Shown here: one piece after another, positions 50,740-59,307 of the stretch
How the letters are laid out: every line of letters begins with the position of its first letter
Position numbering within the stretch: position 1 is the first letter of the stretch
NCBI GenBank assembly: GCA_000719025.1
Contig: JODP01000008.1
Span: forward strand, 186,001 to 250,000
Source: Kineosporia aurantiaca JCM 3230
Lineage (GTDB): Bacteria > Actinomycetota > Actinomycetes > Actinomycetales > Kineosporiaceae
Length of the DNA: 64,000 nucleotides
Reading direction: 5' to 3'
Notes under the pieces: generated by a model
Database searches by the model: none
Told to the model about the DNA's origin: nothing
What the model saw: only the letters and a program-made list of their open reading frames with translations
Made by a program: the position numbers and the translations under genes

Positions 50740-51438
50740 CTATTCGGCGGTGCTGAACCGGGCGGCCGGGCGCTGGGAATCGGACGGCTTCGGGACCTCG
50801 GCGACCGGATGCAGGGTGAAGCTCTCACCCGCTTCCCGGGCCGCCGTGTGGGCGGCGGCCAGCGAGTCGCGGTGCTGCGGGATCAGCGGCGACAGCATCG
50901 GCAGGACCTCGGCCAAACCCCAGGACGAGGTGATGAACCGGATCTGCAGGCCCATGTCCACGCCCAGGATCTCCTGGATGTTCGGCACCAGGTGATCGCG
51001 GCCATCGTGCGGTTCGCCCGGCCCGTACGAGCCGCCGCGCGAGGAGACCACGACGGCCGGACGACCGGCGGTGAGCGGCCCGTCGGGCAGGTGCACGGTG
51101 CGGCCGGAAACGCCGATCTGGTCGATCCAGGCCTTCAGCACCGAGGGAATGCCGTAGTTGTAGACCGGCGCGGTGAACAGGTAGCCGCCGGCACCGAGGA
51201 ATTCGTCCACCAATTCGTCCTGAATGGCCTGAGCGGCGGCCTGCTCCGGGGTATGCAGAGCCCGGTCGGTCACCCGGGCCGAAATTCCGGCGGCCGTGAT
51301 GTGCGGTACCGGTGTGAGGGCCAGGTCGCGGTACACAATGTCTTTCCCGCCCCAGGAATTCAGGAAGGATCGGGCGATCTGGCGGGAGATGGATTCGGCG
51401 TCGAACGAGGAGGCGTCGATGTGCAGTAAATAGGACAT
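50740..51438 (-). CDS. azoR: FMN-dependent NADH:quinone/azo oxidoreductase
   Basis: 232 aa from the ATG at 51438 behind GGAAGAA. Flavodoxin-like fold with LLHIDASSFDAESISRQIARSF (FMN phosphate), FTAPVYNYGIPSVLKAWIDQI and VSSRGGSYG. AzoR reduces azo dyes and quinones by two electrons, a thiol/electrophile stress defence. The C-terminal 25 residues are an extra tail. Divergent from the HxlR gene, its likely regulator. Confidence 0.9.
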   Translation of the reverse strand: MSYLLHIDASSFDAESISRQIARSFLNSWGGKDIVYRDLALTPVPHITAAGISARVTDRALHTPEQAAAQAIQDELVDEFLGAGGYLFTAPVYNYGIPSVLKAWIDQIGVSGRTVHLPDGPLTAGRPAVVVSSRGGSYGPGEPHDGRDHLVPNIQEILGVDMGLQIRFITSSWGLAEVLPMLSPLIPQHRDSLAAAHTAAREAGESFTLHPVAEVPKPSDSQRPAARFSTAE

Positions 51439-51507
51439 GGTTCTTCCATTCCGGGCGCAACAAGAACAGGTCCGCACAACGCTTCACCGGTGATTTGTGC
51501 GTGGTCT

Positions 51508-51524
51508 CATCCTGCGTCAGGATG
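51508..51524. promoter_or_regulatory. HxlR-type operator between azoR and hxlR
   Basis: CATCCTG-CGT-CAGGATG, perfect 7-bp arms. A second palindrome, ACACCGGTGT, is at 51543-51552. Both lie in the 145-base divergent region. HxlR/YodB-type repressors control azoreductases from such sites. Confidence 0.55.
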
Positions 51525-51583
51525 AAAGGGCTTACAAAAGGCACACCGGTGTCCGTATTGGCGTGAACCGAAGGAGCGCTCCG

Positions 51584-51970
51584 ATGACCAGCGTGACCAC
51601 CAGGGACGCGTGCGGGGAACTGGAGATGGCGAACGGCGACTTCGTCCGTCAGCTGCTGGACCGGGTGGGTGACAAATGGACGGTGCTGGTCGTGGCCAAC
51701 CTGAAGCAGGGGCCGCGGCGCTACTCCGGCCTGCAGCAGATCCTGCCGGGCATCTCGCAGCGCATGCTGACCCTCACGCTGCGCCAACTCGGTCAGGACG
51801 GCCTGATTACCCGCACCGCCTACGGCGAGGTCCCGCCGCGCGTCGAATACACCCTCACGCCACTGGGCCAGAGCTTTCTCGGCATTGCCACATCGCTCGT
51901 CGAATGGGCTTCGGCCCATTCCGCGGAGATCACCCGGAACCGGGCCCAGGCTTCAGACGATCGAGATTAA
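51584..51970 (+). CDS. HxlR-family transcriptional regulator
   Basis: 128 aa from the ATG at 51584 (AAGGAG upstream). Winged helix: VRQLLDRVGDKWTVLVVANLKQGPRRYSGLQQILPGISQRMLTLTLRQLGQDGLI. One cysteine near the N-terminus (DACGELE) is placed like the sensing Cys of YodB/HypR-type redox regulators. It probably represses the divergent azoreductase until quinones or disulfide stress appear. Its 3' end overlaps the convergent membrane gene by 18 bases. Confidence 0.92.
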   Translation: MTSVTTRDACGELEMANGDFVRQLLDRVGDKWTVLVVANLKQGPRRYSGLQQILPGISQRMLTLTLRQLGQDGLITRTAYGEVPPRVEYTLTPLGQSFLGIATSLVEWASAHSAEITRNRAQASDDRD

Positions 51971-52357
51971 GGACGCGGCAAAGGCGAGCGTCCCGGTGGC
52001 GGCCCGAAGCCGGTCCACCCAGAGCAGTCGGCGAATCAGGTCCGCGTCGTGGCCCGCTCCGAGGCGCCCGTGCAAGCGCGCGGCGAACGTCGTGACCAGC
52101 ACGGTCGCGGCCACGAAAGCCAGCGCAACCAGCGTCCATCCGTCCGGCCCCGACCACAGCGCCCAGACCCCGGTGATCGCGAGTGCGCCGTAGACCACCG
52201 CAACCACCGGGGTGATGGCCCTCGTGTGGGCCCGGTGCCCCATCGTCCACTGTTCGGAAGGTATCCGGGCCAGCGCGGGATAGACGATGGCGGTCACCGT
52301 TGCCTGGAAGCCGAAATGCGCTGCGGTCGAGGCCAGGACGGCGGTTTCGGCGTTCAC
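51953..52357 (-). CDS. Four-helix membrane protein, DUF1772-like
   Basis: 134 aa, GTG start in a GTGA overlap with the SDR upstream. Four hydrophobic segments: around 5-25, 48-68, 72-94 and 112-132. The pattern resembles small integral proteins of the DUF1772/anthrone-oxygenase-like group, but I am not certain. It is the last gene of a three-gene coupled set with the SDR and hydrolase. Confidence 0.7.
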   Translation of the reverse strand: MNAETAVLASTAAHFGFQATVTAIVYPALARIPSEQWTMGHRAHTRAITPVVAVVYGALAITGVWALWSGPDGWTLVALAFVAATVLVTTFAARLHGRLGAGHDADLIRRLLWVDRLRAATGTLAFAASLISIV

Positions 52358-53034
52358 ATGGAGGTGACGCCGAGGACGCGGTGCCCGATGGCGATGGACT
52401 CACCCGAGATCGTCCCGGTGCGAGGTGAGAGCAGGAAAGCGGCGAGGTCGGCGATCTGATCGGGGCTCGACTGCCCCGGGCGTCCGGGCTGCACCTCGGC
52501 GTCCGGGGTCGCGGTGACCGTCCCGGGGTTGATCGTGTTGACCGTGACGCCGGTTCCGGCCACCGCGTCGGCCAGGTTCTTGGCGGTGAGGATCAGCGCA
52601 GCGTTCCGGACCGAGCCGGTGATATTGCCGGTGAGCAGGGCGTTCTGGCCGCTGATGGCGACGATCCGCCCGTAGCCGGCGCCGGTCATGCCGGGCAGGG
52701 CCGCGTTGGCCACGCGCAGGAACGTCATCGCCTTGCCATCGATGGCGTCCAGCACCTGCTCCGGGTCGCCCTGGCGGGAGGCGTCCAGCGTCTGGGCGCT
52801 GGGGGCCGCGGTGACGACCAGGCCGTCCAGGCGTCCGTACTGGTCCAGCAGACTCGCGAAGGCCGCGTCGACCGAGGCCTGGTCGCGGGCGTCCATCGTC
52901 AGGCCGTCGTTGCCGGTGCGGGAGGCGGGCACGGCCGTGGCGCCCTCCTGCCGGAGGCGTTCGACGACGGCCCGGCCGATCAGCCCGGATCCGCCGACCA
53001 CCAGCACGATCTTTCCGTCGAGTTCGAGGTTCAC
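52354..53034 (-). CDS. SDR-fold protein with degenerate active site
   Basis: 226 aa, GTG start in a GTGA overlap. Cofactor turn VVGGSGLIGRAVVERL is good. Where YxxxK is expected the sequence is TGSVRNAALILTAKNLA: Gly replaces Tyr and Asn replaces Lys. The Ser of VAISGQ remains. It may bind NAD(P) without being a normal dehydrogenase, or use another mechanism. Confidence 0.8.
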   Translation of the reverse strand: MNLELDGKIVLVVGGSGLIGRAVVERLRQEGATAVPASRTGNDGLTMDARDQASVDAAFASLLDQYGRLDGLVVTAAPSAQTLDASRQGDPEQVLDAIDGKAMTFLRVANAALPGMTGAGYGRIVAISGQNALLTGNITGSVRNAALILTAKNLADAVAGTGVTVNTINPGTVTATPDAEVQPGRPGQSSPDQIADLAAFLLSPRTGTISGESIAIGHRVLGVTSM

Positions 53035-53780
53035 GAGGACGACGTTAGCGTGCGGCCGGTCAGGAAGCGCCGGACGATCGCGGCGATCAGGTCGGGGCAC
53101 TCGCGGACCAGCAGATGCCCGGCGCCGGGCACGATGCCGAGCTGGGCGCCGGGGATGCTGCGCTGGATCACCGCCGTGTGCTCCAGCGCGACCATGTCGT
53201 GATCCCCGGCCAGCACCAGGGTGGGCGCCCTGACGCCGGCGAGCGAGGCGGCCGGGATGTGCGGCTCGCTGGTCCACAGGTCGACGAGCTTGCCCACGAT
53301 CACCTCCGAGTGCGCCGCTCCGTCGGGGGAGAGCAGCGCGTACTCGGCCTCCAATTGTTCGTGCTGCTCCGCCGTCATCGCCCCGGCCGCCTCCTCGTCC
53401 GACACGAAGCCGGTCGGGTCCAGATTGGCGCTGATCGCCACCAGGGAGGACACCCGGTCCGGATGGTCGCGGGCGAGCAGGAGCCCGGTGATCGCCCCGT
53501 CGCTGAAGCCGACCACGTGGGCCCGGGCCAGGCCGATCGCGTCCAGGTAGGCCAGTGTGTGCCGGACCATCGTGTCGTAGGCGAACGGCTCCGGGGTGTC
53601 GGCCGTGCGGCCGTGCCCGGGCCGTTCCGGTCCGTGGACCTCGTAATCCTCGGCCAGCAGCCCGGTCAGCTCCCGGGTCGCCTCGAGCGAGCTGTAGCCA
53701 CCGTGCAGGAACAGCAGGGGTTCCCCGGCGCCGGAGACCTCGTGATAGGCCTTGCCGTGGGGAAGCTCGAGGTAGGGCAT
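53031..53780 (-). CDS. Alpha/beta hydrolase
   Basis: 249 aa. LLFLHGGYSS (oxyanion), VVGFSDGAITG (nucleophile Ser), LAGDHDMV (Asp) and GAGHLLV (His) give a complete triad. Similar to 3-oxoadipate enol-lactonase-like esterases. It starts 69 bases after the GH2 gene on the same strand and is coupled to the SDR-like gene behind it; whether it belongs to the sugar operon is unclear. Confidence 0.88.
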   Translation of the reverse strand: MPYLELPHGKAYHEVSGAGEPLLFLHGGYSSLEATRELTGLLAEDYEVHGPERPGHGRTADTPEPFAYDTMVRHTLAYLDAIGLARAHVVGFSDGAITGLLLARDHPDRVSSLVAISANLDPTGFVSDEEAAGAMTAEQHEQLEAEYALLSPDGAAHSEVIVGKLVDLWTSEPHIPAASLAGVRAPTLVLAGDHDMVALEHTAVIQRSIPGAQLGIVPGAGHLLVRECPDLIAAIVRRFLTGRTLTSSS

Positions 53781-53849
53781 GGGGCCAGATTATCGGGGCG
53801 GGGGCGCCCCGGGACCAGGCTGTCGTCCGGTCCCGGGGGCTGAGGGGAA

Positions 53850-55946
53850 CTAGGGACGCGGGCGGGCGCCCCGGCGGTTCGGGGGCTCGACCGGCGCGGC
53901 GTCGACGAACGTCCTGGCGATGACCTGACCGTCGGCGTCGGTGAACCAGAGCCACAGCCGGGCGGACTCGACCGGACCGGGCGGAGGGACGACGAGGGTC
54001 ACCGTCTCGGAGAGCGCGAAGGGCTCGACGGTCACCAGGACGCTCTCGGTGAGCGATGACGGAAGCGGGAGCCCCGCCGGGTGGCCACCGGCCGCCCAAC
54101 CCGCCCGCAAGCGTCCATTGATCGAAGCCTTTCCGTGGTGCGAAACATGCACCCCAAGAGCGAGATCCGCCGTTGGAACGGTGATGTCGGCGCCGGCCGC
54201 GATCGGGATCAGATCGACGACCAGCACCGTGTCGGCGTTGATGTCGCGGGGGGAGAGGCCACCCAGATCCTTGCTGCGACGGTCGAAGTCGACCAAGCCG
54301 GCCATCTCGTGCTCCACGTCGGTGAGCTCGGTGTAGACGTATCCTGCGAAACGGTCGTGGCGGCGCAGTTCCTGGGTCTGCCAGCGCAGGTGCCAGGCCC
54401 GCTCCAGACTGGTGAACCCGCCCCCGTACTCGCTGTTGAGCAGGGGAAGACCGTGCCGGGGGTGAGCCGGTCCGGCGTAGAGCGACTTGTCCACGACGAA
54501 GTCGGCCCCCAACCGCACCGGGAAGTCCTCCCGCTGCCCGCTCGCCAGATCCGCAACGTTCCGGGCCCATCCGGCCGGATCCTCGTCGTAGTAGTGCCAG
54601 TCGACCAGGTCGGTCTGGACGTGCGACCAGCCGGAGTTCTCCACGATCGGCCGGGAGTCGTCGAGGGACCGCAGCGCCTCGTACGCGGTGCGAGCGGCCT
54701 GAGCCCGTTCCGGGCTGCCGGGAATGTCCCAGTCCAGCCCCCACTCCTCGTTGTACAGGCCCCAGACCACGATGCTGGGATGGTTGCCGTCCCGCTCGAC
54801 CAGGGCCGGGAGCTGCTGCTCGAAGGCCCGGGCGGCCTCGTCACCGAACCGGCTCGGGGCCGGCGGTTCGGCCCAGACCAGCATCCCGGTCCGGTCGGCG
54901 TGGTGCAGCCAGCGCGGGTCCTCGAGCTTGAGGTGTTTGCGCACCAGGGTGTAGCCGTGCTCGCGGGCGATCTCCAGATCGCGGACCAGGGCGGCCTCGT
55001 CCGGGGCGGTCAGGCCGCTGCCGGGCCAGTAGCCCTGGTCGAGCACACCGCGCAGGTAGAGCCGGGATTCGTTGAGCCACAGCTGTTCCCCGACCACCTC
55101 GATCCGGCGCAGGCCGGAGGTGAGGGTGACGACGTCGTTGGCGACCGAGAGTTCGACCCGGTAGAGATGCGGGTCCTCCGGTGACCACAGCTGCGGTTGG
55201 CCGATCGGGAGCCAGCCGTCGAAGCGTCCCTCATCGTCCGTGGTCAGCTCGATGCTCTCGAAGGAGGCCGATCCCTCGATCACCCGGGCGGTGAAACGGG
55301 TTCCGGCCGGCCGGTCCCCGCTCAGTCGCCCGGTCACCCCGAAACCGGTGAGCAGGTCGCTGTTCAGCCCGGCCTGCTCGACGAAGGTCCGGCCCCGCGC
55401 CTCCAGCCAGACGCTCTGCCAGATGCCCGAAGTAGGGGTGAAGCAGACCCCGTCGTAGTCGGTGCGGGGGATGGAACGCTGCTTGCCGTGCGGGATCCGG
55501 CGCTTGTCGGCCGGAGCGTGCACACGCACTTCCAGCACGGCCTGGTCCCCGGGGCTCAGCCGGTCGGTGAGGTCGATCTCGAAGGGTGTGTAACCACCGA
55601 CGTGATGGCCGATCTGGTGACCGTCGAGCAGGACGTGGGCCTCGTGGTGAACGGCCCCGAAGCAGAGCATCACGCGGTGTCCGGCCCACTCTGCGGGCAC
55701 GCTGATCGAGCGGCGATAAGTGGCCTGTTCCAGCCAGGTCCGGGCGACTCCGGAAGCGGTGGTCTCCCAGGCGAAGGGAACGGTCACCGGGAGGGTGGCT
55801 TCCGGGGTCTCGAGGTCCCACACCCCGTTGAGCGGGACCCAGCGCTGTGAGCGGTCGCGGTCGGGACGCGGGTACTCGGGGCGGGGCAGCAGCGGTTCGA
55901 CCAGCTGCAGCGGGGTTTCGGGAAGGACGTCGGGCGGGGAGGTCAT
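53850..55946 (-). CDS. Glycoside hydrolase family 2 (beta-galactosidase/glucuronidase-like)
   Basis: 698 aa. N-terminal sugar-binding sandwich (LNGVWDLETPEATLPVTVPFAWE), immunoglobulin-like domain, then the barrel with general acid in VVWGLYNEEWG and nucleophile in LLNSEYGGGF. The C-terminal 120 residues form a further beta domain. No signal peptide, so it hydrolyses sugars brought in by the neighbouring ABC importer. GH2 covers beta-galactosidase, mannosidase and glucuronidase; the substrate is not decided by sequence alone. Confidence 0.92.
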   Translation of the reverse strand: MTSPPDVLPETPLQLVEPLLPRPEYPRPDRDRSQRWVPLNGVWDLETPEATLPVTVPFAWETTASGVARTWLEQATYRRSISVPAEWAGHRVMLCFGAVHHEAHVLLDGHQIGHHVGGYTPFEIDLTDRLSPGDQAVLEVRVHAPADKRRIPHGKQRSIPRTDYDGVCFTPTSGIWQSVWLEARGRTFVEQAGLNSDLLTGFGVTGRLSGDRPAGTRFTARVIEGSASFESIELTTDDEGRFDGWLPIGQPQLWSPEDPHLYRVELSVANDVVTLTSGLRRIEVVGEQLWLNESRLYLRGVLDQGYWPGSGLTAPDEAALVRDLEIAREHGYTLVRKHLKLEDPRWLHHADRTGMLVWAEPPAPSRFGDEAARAFEQQLPALVERDGNHPSIVVWGLYNEEWGLDWDIPGSPERAQAARTAYEALRSLDDSRPIVENSGWSHVQTDLVDWHYYDEDPAGWARNVADLASGQREDFPVRLGADFVVDKSLYAGPAHPRHGLPLLNSEYGGGFTSLERAWHLRWQTQELRRHDRFAGYVYTELTDVEHEMAGLVDFDRRSKDLGGLSPRDINADTVLVVDLIPIAAGADITVPTADLALGVHVSHHGKASINGRLRAGWAAGGHPAGLPLPSSLTESVLVTVEPFALSETVTLVVPPPGPVESARLWLWFTDADGQVIARTFVDAAPVEPPNRRGARPRP

Positions 55947-55988
55947 GCTCGGCCTCTCTTGCGGTAGAAGGGCGGTGGGAGGGGGGAT

Positions 55989-56864
55989 TCAGCCCTTGAC
56001 GCTGCCGGCCAGGATGCCGTTGACGAAGTGCTTCTGGAACGCCATGAACACGGCGACCAGGGGCAGCAACGCGATCGAGGCGGCGGCCAGGAGCTCTCCG
56101 GTGACGGTGGCGTAGTCGGCGCCGATCCGGTTGCCGGTGATGTTCTGCGCGAGGGTGGAGAGGACGACCTGGAGGGTGGCCATCTTCTCGCTGTTGGCCG
56201 CGACCACCGGCCAGACGAAGTCGTTGTAGATGTTCATCACCGTGAGCACGCCGAGCCCGGCCAGGGCGGGGCGGATCAGCGGCATCACGATCCGGGTGAA
56301 CAGGCCCAGTTCCCCGCAGCCGTCGATCCGGGCGGCGTCCAGCAGTTCGTCCGGGATCTCGGCGATCACCTGTCGCATCCAGAAGATGGCGAAGGCGTCG
56401 ACGGCGCCGGGCAGGATCAGCGCCTGGTACGTGTTCACCCAGCCCAGCTCCTTCATCTGCAGGAGCAGCGGGATGATCAGCACGATGGTCGGCAGCATCA
56501 GGGTGACCAGGACCGCGCCGAACAGCAGACCCCGGCCCGGGAAGCGGTATTTCGCGAACGCGAAGGCCGCCAGCGGGGCCAGCACCAGGGTCAGGGTGCC
56601 CTTGCTGACCAGCACCACCGCGGTGTTGAGGAAGCCCCGGGCGAGCGGGACGTCGGCGAACATCCGGCGGAAGTTCTCCAGCGTGAGCGAGCCCGGATCC
56701 AGGCCAAGGGGGTGGGACACGATTTCGGTGGGGGGTTTGAACGCCGAGACCACGGCCCACAGCACCGGGGCCAGGGAGAGCACCAGGACGAGCCCGAGGA
56801 AGGTGTGGGAACCGATCGAGGTCAGGGTGGCCCGGTTCCGCTTGTCGAGGGTGGGGGCGGTCAT
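55989..56864 (-). CDS. Sugar ABC transporter permease (MalG-type)
   Basis: 291 aa, six membrane helices. The EAA loop is EIPDELLDAARIDGCGELGLFTRIVMPLIRP, which docks the ATPase. The C-terminus FQKHFVNGILAGSVKG is typical of MalG-like permeases. It starts one base after the MalF-type gene ends. Confidence 0.94.
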   Translation of the reverse strand: MTAPTLDKRNRATLTSIGSHTFLGLVLVLSLAPVLWAVVSAFKPPTEIVSHPLGLDPGSLTLENFRRMFADVPLARGFLNTAVVLVSKGTLTLVLAPLAAFAFAKYRFPGRGLLFGAVLVTLMLPTIVLIIPLLLQMKELGWVNTYQALILPGAVDAFAIFWMRQVIAEIPDELLDAARIDGCGELGLFTRIVMPLIRPALAGLGVLTVMNIYNDFVWPVVAANSEKMATLQVVLSTLAQNITGNRIGADYATVTGELLAAASIALLPLVAVFMAFQKHFVNGILAGSVKG

Positions 56865-56865
56865 C

Positions 56866-57795
56866 TCAGTCCTCCGTCCGCAGCAGCCGGACGAACAGCA
56901 GGGACAGCACGGCCACGACGATCACGAGCAGGAACGAGTTCGCTGCCCCGGTGCCGAGGTCGGCCTGGTTGATGTGCTTGTAGAGGGCGAAGCCGGCGGT
57001 GGTGGTCGAGCCGTAGGGCCCGCCGTCGGTGACCACGAACGGCTCGGCGAACATCTGGAAGACGGCCAGGGTCTGCATCACCGCGGCGAACGCCAGGGTG
57101 CGGCGGACCAGCGGGATGGTCAGGGACCAGAGCTTGCGCAGGGTTCCGGCCCCGTCGATCTCGGCCGCCTCGTAGATCGAGGCGTCCAGGCTCTGCAGAC
57201 CGGAGAGCAGGATCACCACGATGAAGCCGGTGGTCTTCCAGATGAACAGCAGCGCCAGCGTGGGTTTGGCCCAGGTGGTGGTGGTCAGCCAGCCGACGTC
57301 GGGTAGGCCGACCAGGGACAGCACCTGGTTGACCGCACCGTAGTTCTGGTCGAACAGCACCACCCAGATCTGGGCCACGGCCACCAGCGGGGTGACGAAC
57401 GGGACCAGGAACGAGACCCGGTACAGGCCGCGCAGGCGCAGTTTCGCGTTGTTCAGGCAGACCGCGACGACCAGGGCCAGGACGATCTGGACGGGCACGA
57501 TCAGCAGCCACAGCACCGCGGAGTTGCCCAGGGAGGACCAGAAGGCGCTGCTGCCCAGCAGATAGGTGTAGTTGCCCCAGCCCACCCATCGGGCCGCCCC
57601 CGCTCCGTGCCAGTCGGTGAAGCTCAGGCGGAGGGTGAACAGCATTGGGTAGACGCTGAAAGCTACGAACAGGGCGATGAAGGGGGCGACGAACACGTAC
57701 GGCGCGAGTCGGCGGCGCAAGTGGGCCGCCCGTCCGGGGGACGGCGACGGGGGCGCCGGAGTGGGCGCGGCGCGGGTGGCGGGGGCGAGGGTCAT
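56866..57795 (-). CDS. Sugar ABC transporter permease (MalF-type)
   Basis: 309 aa, first helix at about residues 32-55 after a Pro-rich cytoplasmic start. The EAA loop is SIYEAAEIDGAGTLRKLWSLTIPLVRR. It forms the membrane pore with the MalG-type partner. No ATPase gene is present in the cluster; a shared MsiK/UgpC-type ATPase encoded elsewhere is expected, as in streptomycetes. Confidence 0.93.
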   Translation of the reverse strand: MTLAPATRAAPTPAPPSPSPGRAAHLRRRLAPYVFVAPFIALFVAFSVYPMLFTLRLSFTDWHGAGAARWVGWGNYTYLLGSSAFWSSLGNSAVLWLLIVPVQIVLALVVAVCLNNAKLRLRGLYRVSFLVPFVTPLVAVAQIWVVLFDQNYGAVNQVLSLVGLPDVGWLTTTTWAKPTLALLFIWKTTGFIVVILLSGLQSLDASIYEAAEIDGAGTLRKLWSLTIPLVRRTLAFAAVMQTLAVFQMFAEPFVVTDGGPYGSTTTAGFALYKHINQADLGTGAANSFLLVIVVAVLSLLFVRLLRTED

Positions 57796-57804
57796 CGGGC
57801 TTTC

Positions 57805-59184
57805 CTAGGCACGGTCGACCAGGTTCTTCTGGATGTCACGGCCCGCCTGGTCGATGACCTGGGCGGGGGTGAGCTTGCCGTCGAGCATCCGCTGGATGTC
57901 GTTGCCCAGGTAGTCGACGGCCCCGGCCCACCAGGTGGGGATGGCGGCCCCGGCCGGGATCTGCTCGCCGGCCTCGATCGCGGTTTTCCAGAGGTCCTGC
58001 CCACCGAGGGCCTTGACCGGCTCGAAGAGCGGTTTGCCCGGGCTGGCGGCGGGGCGGTAGCTGGGGATGGAGGTGTTCAGGCCCTGGGGGTAGACGTCGC
58101 TGGGCCCCCAGACCGCGCTGTAGCCGGCCTCGTCGAACATCAGGAACTCGTAGAACAGCCAGGCCAGCGCCGAGTTCTTGCCGTCCTTCGGCAGGACGAA
58201 CGAGGAGCCGCCCATCGCTCCACTGCGGGCGCCGCCGGACTTCCAGGCCGGCAGGGGCATGGCCCGCCAGTCGCCGGAGGTCTTGGGCAGTTGCTGCTGC
58301 GGGGCGAAGGAGAACCAGATCGCCCAGGGGTAGAACACCTGGTCGCCGGACTCCAGGGCACCCACGTCGCTGGGGGTGAGGTACTCGGCCCGGGTGCCCA
58401 GCTTCTCCTTGCTCACGGTTTCGAGCCAGGTCAGGATCTGCTGGTACGCGGGGGAGTCGAGCTGCAGCTTGCCGTCCGCGCCGGCCAGGGCGGTGCCCAG
58501 CTGACTGGCGTACATCTCCAGCTGAAGCTGACCCAGGAAGGCGCTCTGCTCCAGGTGGATCGGCCCGGAGCCGGGCTTGTACTGCTGGTACTTGCGGGCG
58601 GCCCCGAGCAGGTCGTCGTAGGTCTGGATGGCACTGGCGTCGATCCCGGCCGCGGTGAGCGCCTTCTCGTTGTAGAAGAGCAGCCCCGGGTCGAGGTCGT
58701 AGGGCACTCCGTAGATCCCGCCGTTGAGCGAGTTGACCGACACCTTCTGCGGGGCGATGTCGGGCAGGTACTTGGCGAGCACGGTCTTCAGGTCCCAGAG
58801 GTAGTCGGCGAAGCCGCCGACCTTGGCGTCGTCGAGGAACACCCCGTCCGGCACCTGGGTCCCGGTGATCAGGGTGTTCTGCAGCTTGGCGTCGATGTCG
58901 ACGGCCTCGTGCCGGACCTTGACGTTCGGGTACTTGCGGTTGAAGGCCGGGATCGCGGCGGCGAAGACCTTGAACAGGTCGCCGGAACGGTCCCAGATCA
59001 CGATCTCGCCGGAGGGATCTCCGGTGGGGGCCTTGAGCAGCCGGCCGTCGGAGGGCGCCGCGGCGCCGTCGGAGTCGCCGTTGATCGACGGGCCGCAGGC
59101 GCTCAGGGCGCCGGCCAGAGCGGCGATCAGCAGGCCGTTGACCTGTCGCCGGGACAGGCCCTGACGTGCGGGTTCGGTGGACAT
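57805..59184 (-). CDS. Sugar ABC transporter substrate-binding lipoprotein
   Basis: 459 aa from the ATG at 59184 (GGGAG upstream). The signal LSRRQVNGLLIAALAGALSAC has a lipobox with lipid-bearing Cys30 and also a twin-arginine-like start. The mature part is a family 1 solute-binding fold (IVIWDRSGDLFKVFAAAIPAFNRKYPNVKV, YGVPYDLDPGLLFYNEKAL). It captures the sugar at the outer membrane face and passes it to the two permeases downstream. Confidence 0.93.
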   Translation of the reverse strand: MSTEPARQGLSRRQVNGLLIAALAGALSACGPSINGDSDGAAAPSDGRLLKAPTGDPSGEIVIWDRSGDLFKVFAAAIPAFNRKYPNVKVRHEAVDIDAKLQNTLITGTQVPDGVFLDDAKVGGFADYLWDLKTVLAKYLPDIAPQKVSVNSLNGGIYGVPYDLDPGLLFYNEKALTAAGIDASAIQTYDDLLGAARKYQQYKPGSGPIHLEQSAFLGQLQLEMYASQLGTALAGADGKLQLDSPAYQQILTWLETVSKEKLGTRAEYLTPSDVGALESGDQVFYPWAIWFSFAPQQQLPKTSGDWRAMPLPAWKSGGARSGAMGGSSFVLPKDGKNSALAWLFYEFLMFDEAGYSAVWGPSDVYPQGLNTSIPSYRPAASPGKPLFEPVKALGGQDLWKTAIEAGEQIPAGAAIPTWWAGAVDYLGNDIQRMLDGKLTPAQVIDQAGRDIQKNLVDRA

Positions 59185-59215
59185 GAGCACTCCCTTGTGC
59201 CGGTGGTCGGGGATT

Positions 59216-59258
59216 TTGCCTACGTGTGCAAAGTAGAGGCGTTTGCACACGTAGGCAA
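59216..59258. promoter_or_regulatory. LacI double operator over the sugar-importer promoter
   Basis: TTGCCTACGTGTGCAAA (59216-59232) and its exact reverse complement (59242-59258) form a 17-bp inverted repeat with a 9-base spacer. Each half is itself LacI-like, with the central CG and TTTGC/GCAAA flanks. On the minus strand, TTGCCT (59258-59253) and TACTTT (59235-59230) form a -35/-10 pair spaced 17, covered by the two operators. Confidence 0.75.
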
Positions 59259-59307
59259 GCCCTAGACTGGGAGTGTTCTGGAAAGCCGGACGAGCAGGAG
59301 GACGCCA

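Noticed and set aside
52354..54744. Very long fused minus-strand frame over SDR, hydrolase and GH2
   Set aside because: It is the SDR frame extended through other genes' antisense-free but unrelated frames; the GTG at 53034 is the supported start.
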